DNA of 7,491 nucleotides from Desulfobulbus sp. (GTDB taxonomy: Bacteria; Desulfobacterota; Desulfobulbia; Desulfobulbales; Desulfobulbaceae): the NCBI GenBank assembly GCA_017998195.1, contig JAGODN010000115.1, forward strand, positions 1-7,491, in the 5' to 3' direction. Shown here one piece after another: positions 6,497-7,491 of this stretch. A program made the translations under genes and the position numbers. A model generated the notes under the pieces. That model did no database searches. It saw only the letters and a program-made list of their open reading frames with translations, and was not told where the DNA came from. Every line of letters begins with the position of its first letter. Position 1 is the stretch's first letter.

Positions 6497-7491
6497 ATGC
6501 TGCAGGTGAACGAACACTATCTCAAGCTCCAGGCCTCCTACCTGTTCTCCGACATCGCCAAGCGGGTGGCCGCCTTCCAGGCCGCCCACCCCGAGCGCGA
6601 GGTGATCAAGCTGGGCATCGGCGATGTCACCAACCCGCTGCCGCCGGCCTGCATCGAGGCCTTCCACCGGGCGGTGGACGAGATGGGCACGGTGGCCGGG
6701 TTCCGCGGTTACGGCCCGGAGCAGGGCTACGACTTCCTGCGCGAGGCCATCGCCGCCCACGATTTCCGGGCGCGCGGGGCTCTCGTCGAGGCCGACGAGG
6801 TGTTCGTCAGCGACGGCGCCAAGTGCGACACCGGCAACATCCAGGAACTGTTCAGCACCGGGGCGAAGATCGCCATCCCGGACCCGGTCTACCCGGTCTA
6901 CCTGGACACCAACGTCATGGCCGGCCGCACCGGGGTCTACCGGGACGGCCGCTACGAGGGCATCGTCTACCTCGACTCGACCCGGGCGAACAACTTCGTA
7001 CCGGAACTGCCCCGGGAGGAGGTGGATCTGATCTACCTCTGCTTCCCCAACAATCCCACCGGCTCGACCATCAGCCGGGAGCAGCTCACGACCTGGGTGG
7101 ATTTCGCCCGCGACAGCAGGGCGCTCATCCTGTTCGACGCCGCCTACGAGGCCTTCATCCGCGACCCGGACCTGCCGCACTCCATCTACGAGATCCCGGG
7201 CGCCCGCGAGGTGGCCATCGAGTTCCGCAGCTACTCCAAGAGCGCCGGCTTCACCGGCACCCGCTGCGCCTACACGGTGGTGCCCAGGGAGTGCACGGCC
7301 TTTGACGCCGCAGGCAACCGGCAGGCCATCCACCCGCTGTGGAACCGGCGTCACTGCACCAAGTTCAACGGCGTCTCCTACCCGGTGCAGCGGGCTGCCG
7401 AGGCGGTGTATTCGCCTGCGGGCCAGGCCCAGTGCACGGCCCTGATCGACGGCTATCTGCACAACGCCGGCCTCATTCGCACGGCCATGAC
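6497..7491 (+). CDS. dapL: LL-diaminopimelate aminotransferase (5' part; cut by window edge)
   Basis: The enzyme converts tetrahydrodipicolinate and glutamate directly to LL-diaminopimelate, feeding lysine and peptidoglycan synthesis and bypassing the succinylase/acetylase route. The frame is open from ATG 6497 to the right edge with no stop: 331 residues of an expected ~410. It is a fold-type I PLP aminotransferase. The N-terminus NEHYLKLQASYLFSDIAKRV and the KLGIGDVTNPLP and FRGYGPEQGY blocks are typical of DapL rather than of aspartate aminotransferases. SDGAKCDTGNIQELF, FPNNPTG with Asn186 as the expected PLP-binding Asn, FDAAYEAFI with Asp214 and Tyr217, and the Schiff-base Lys248 in SYSKSAGFTGTR are all intact. 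It lies 43 bp after lptC, with no obvious promoter in the gap, so it may belong to the same transcript. The C-terminal domain cannot be judged. Confidence 0.95.
   Translation, partial: MLQVNEHYLKLQASYLFSDIAKRVAAFQAAHPEREVIKLGIGDVTNPLPPACIEAFHRAVDEMGTVAGFRGYGPEQGYDFLREAIAAHDFRARGALVEADEVFVSDGAKCDTGNIQELFSTGAKIAIPDPVYPVYLDTNVMAGRTGVYRDGRYEGIVYLDSTRANNFVPELPREEVDLIYLCFPNNPTGSTISREQLTTWVDFARDSRALILFDAAYEAFIRDPDLPHSIYEIPGAREVAIEFRSYSKSAGFTGTRCAYTVVPRECTAFDAAGNRQAIHPLWNRRHCTKFNGVSYPVQRAAEAVYSPAGQAQCTALIDGYLHNAGLIRTAM

Noticed and set aside
6482..7462. 326-codon minus-strand open frame opposite dapL
   Set aside because: dapL on the + strand has every catalytic block intact and runs to the window edge. 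The antisense frame has no recognisable protein features.

Overview
This is an ordinary-looking stretch of a GC-rich, Gram-negative bacterial chromosome. All eight genes are on the + strand and tightly packed. The LPS genes (Kdo synthesis and LptC) require an outer membrane. A DapL-type diaminopimelate aminotransferase next to a pyrG-kdsA-kdsC-lptC cluster suggests a Desulfobacterota (former Deltaproteobacteria) lineage. That placement is an inference from gene order and protein style, not a proven assignment.

Region 1 (1-2102) is a polar amino acid ABC transporter: the 3' part of a periplasmic binding protein, a perfect intrinsic terminator (542-568), then the permease and the ATPase, whose genes overlap by 14 bp. 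The terminator has no visible promoter after it, so the membrane and ATPase genes probably depend on read-through, which would give excess binding protein. A small cupin gene (2143-2574) follows after 40 bp with no terminator between, and is probably cotranscribed.

Region 2 (2575-2743) is the only real intergenic space. It holds a good sigma70-type promoter (TTGTCA, 17 bp, TACACT) and, at about +1, a perfect 18-bp palindrome. The palindrome can also pair in a second, mutually exclusive hairpin in the leader of pyrG.

Region 3 (2744-6453) is a compact operon: pyrG (CTP synthase), kdsA (Kdo-8-P synthase), kdsC (Kdo-8-P phosphatase) and lptC (LPS export bridge protein). The junctions are a 2-nt gap, an 8-bp overlap and a 4-bp ATGA overlap. 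The logic is coherent: KdsA and KdsC make Kdo, CTP from PyrG is the co-substrate for activating Kdo to CMP-Kdo (KdsB, not in the window), and LptC helps move finished LPS to the outer membrane. KdsA carries the cysteine of the metal-dependent class but a C-terminal loop closer to the metal-independent class.

Region 4 (6497-7491) is a dapL gene (LL-diaminopimelate aminotransferase) that runs off the right edge. It occupies the place where lptA would usually be expected.

I found no mobile element, CRISPR array, tRNA, rRNA or clear new system. The points most worth a second look are the intra-operon terminator, the pyrG leader, the KdsA motif combination, the transporter-linked cupin and the lptC-dapL junction.
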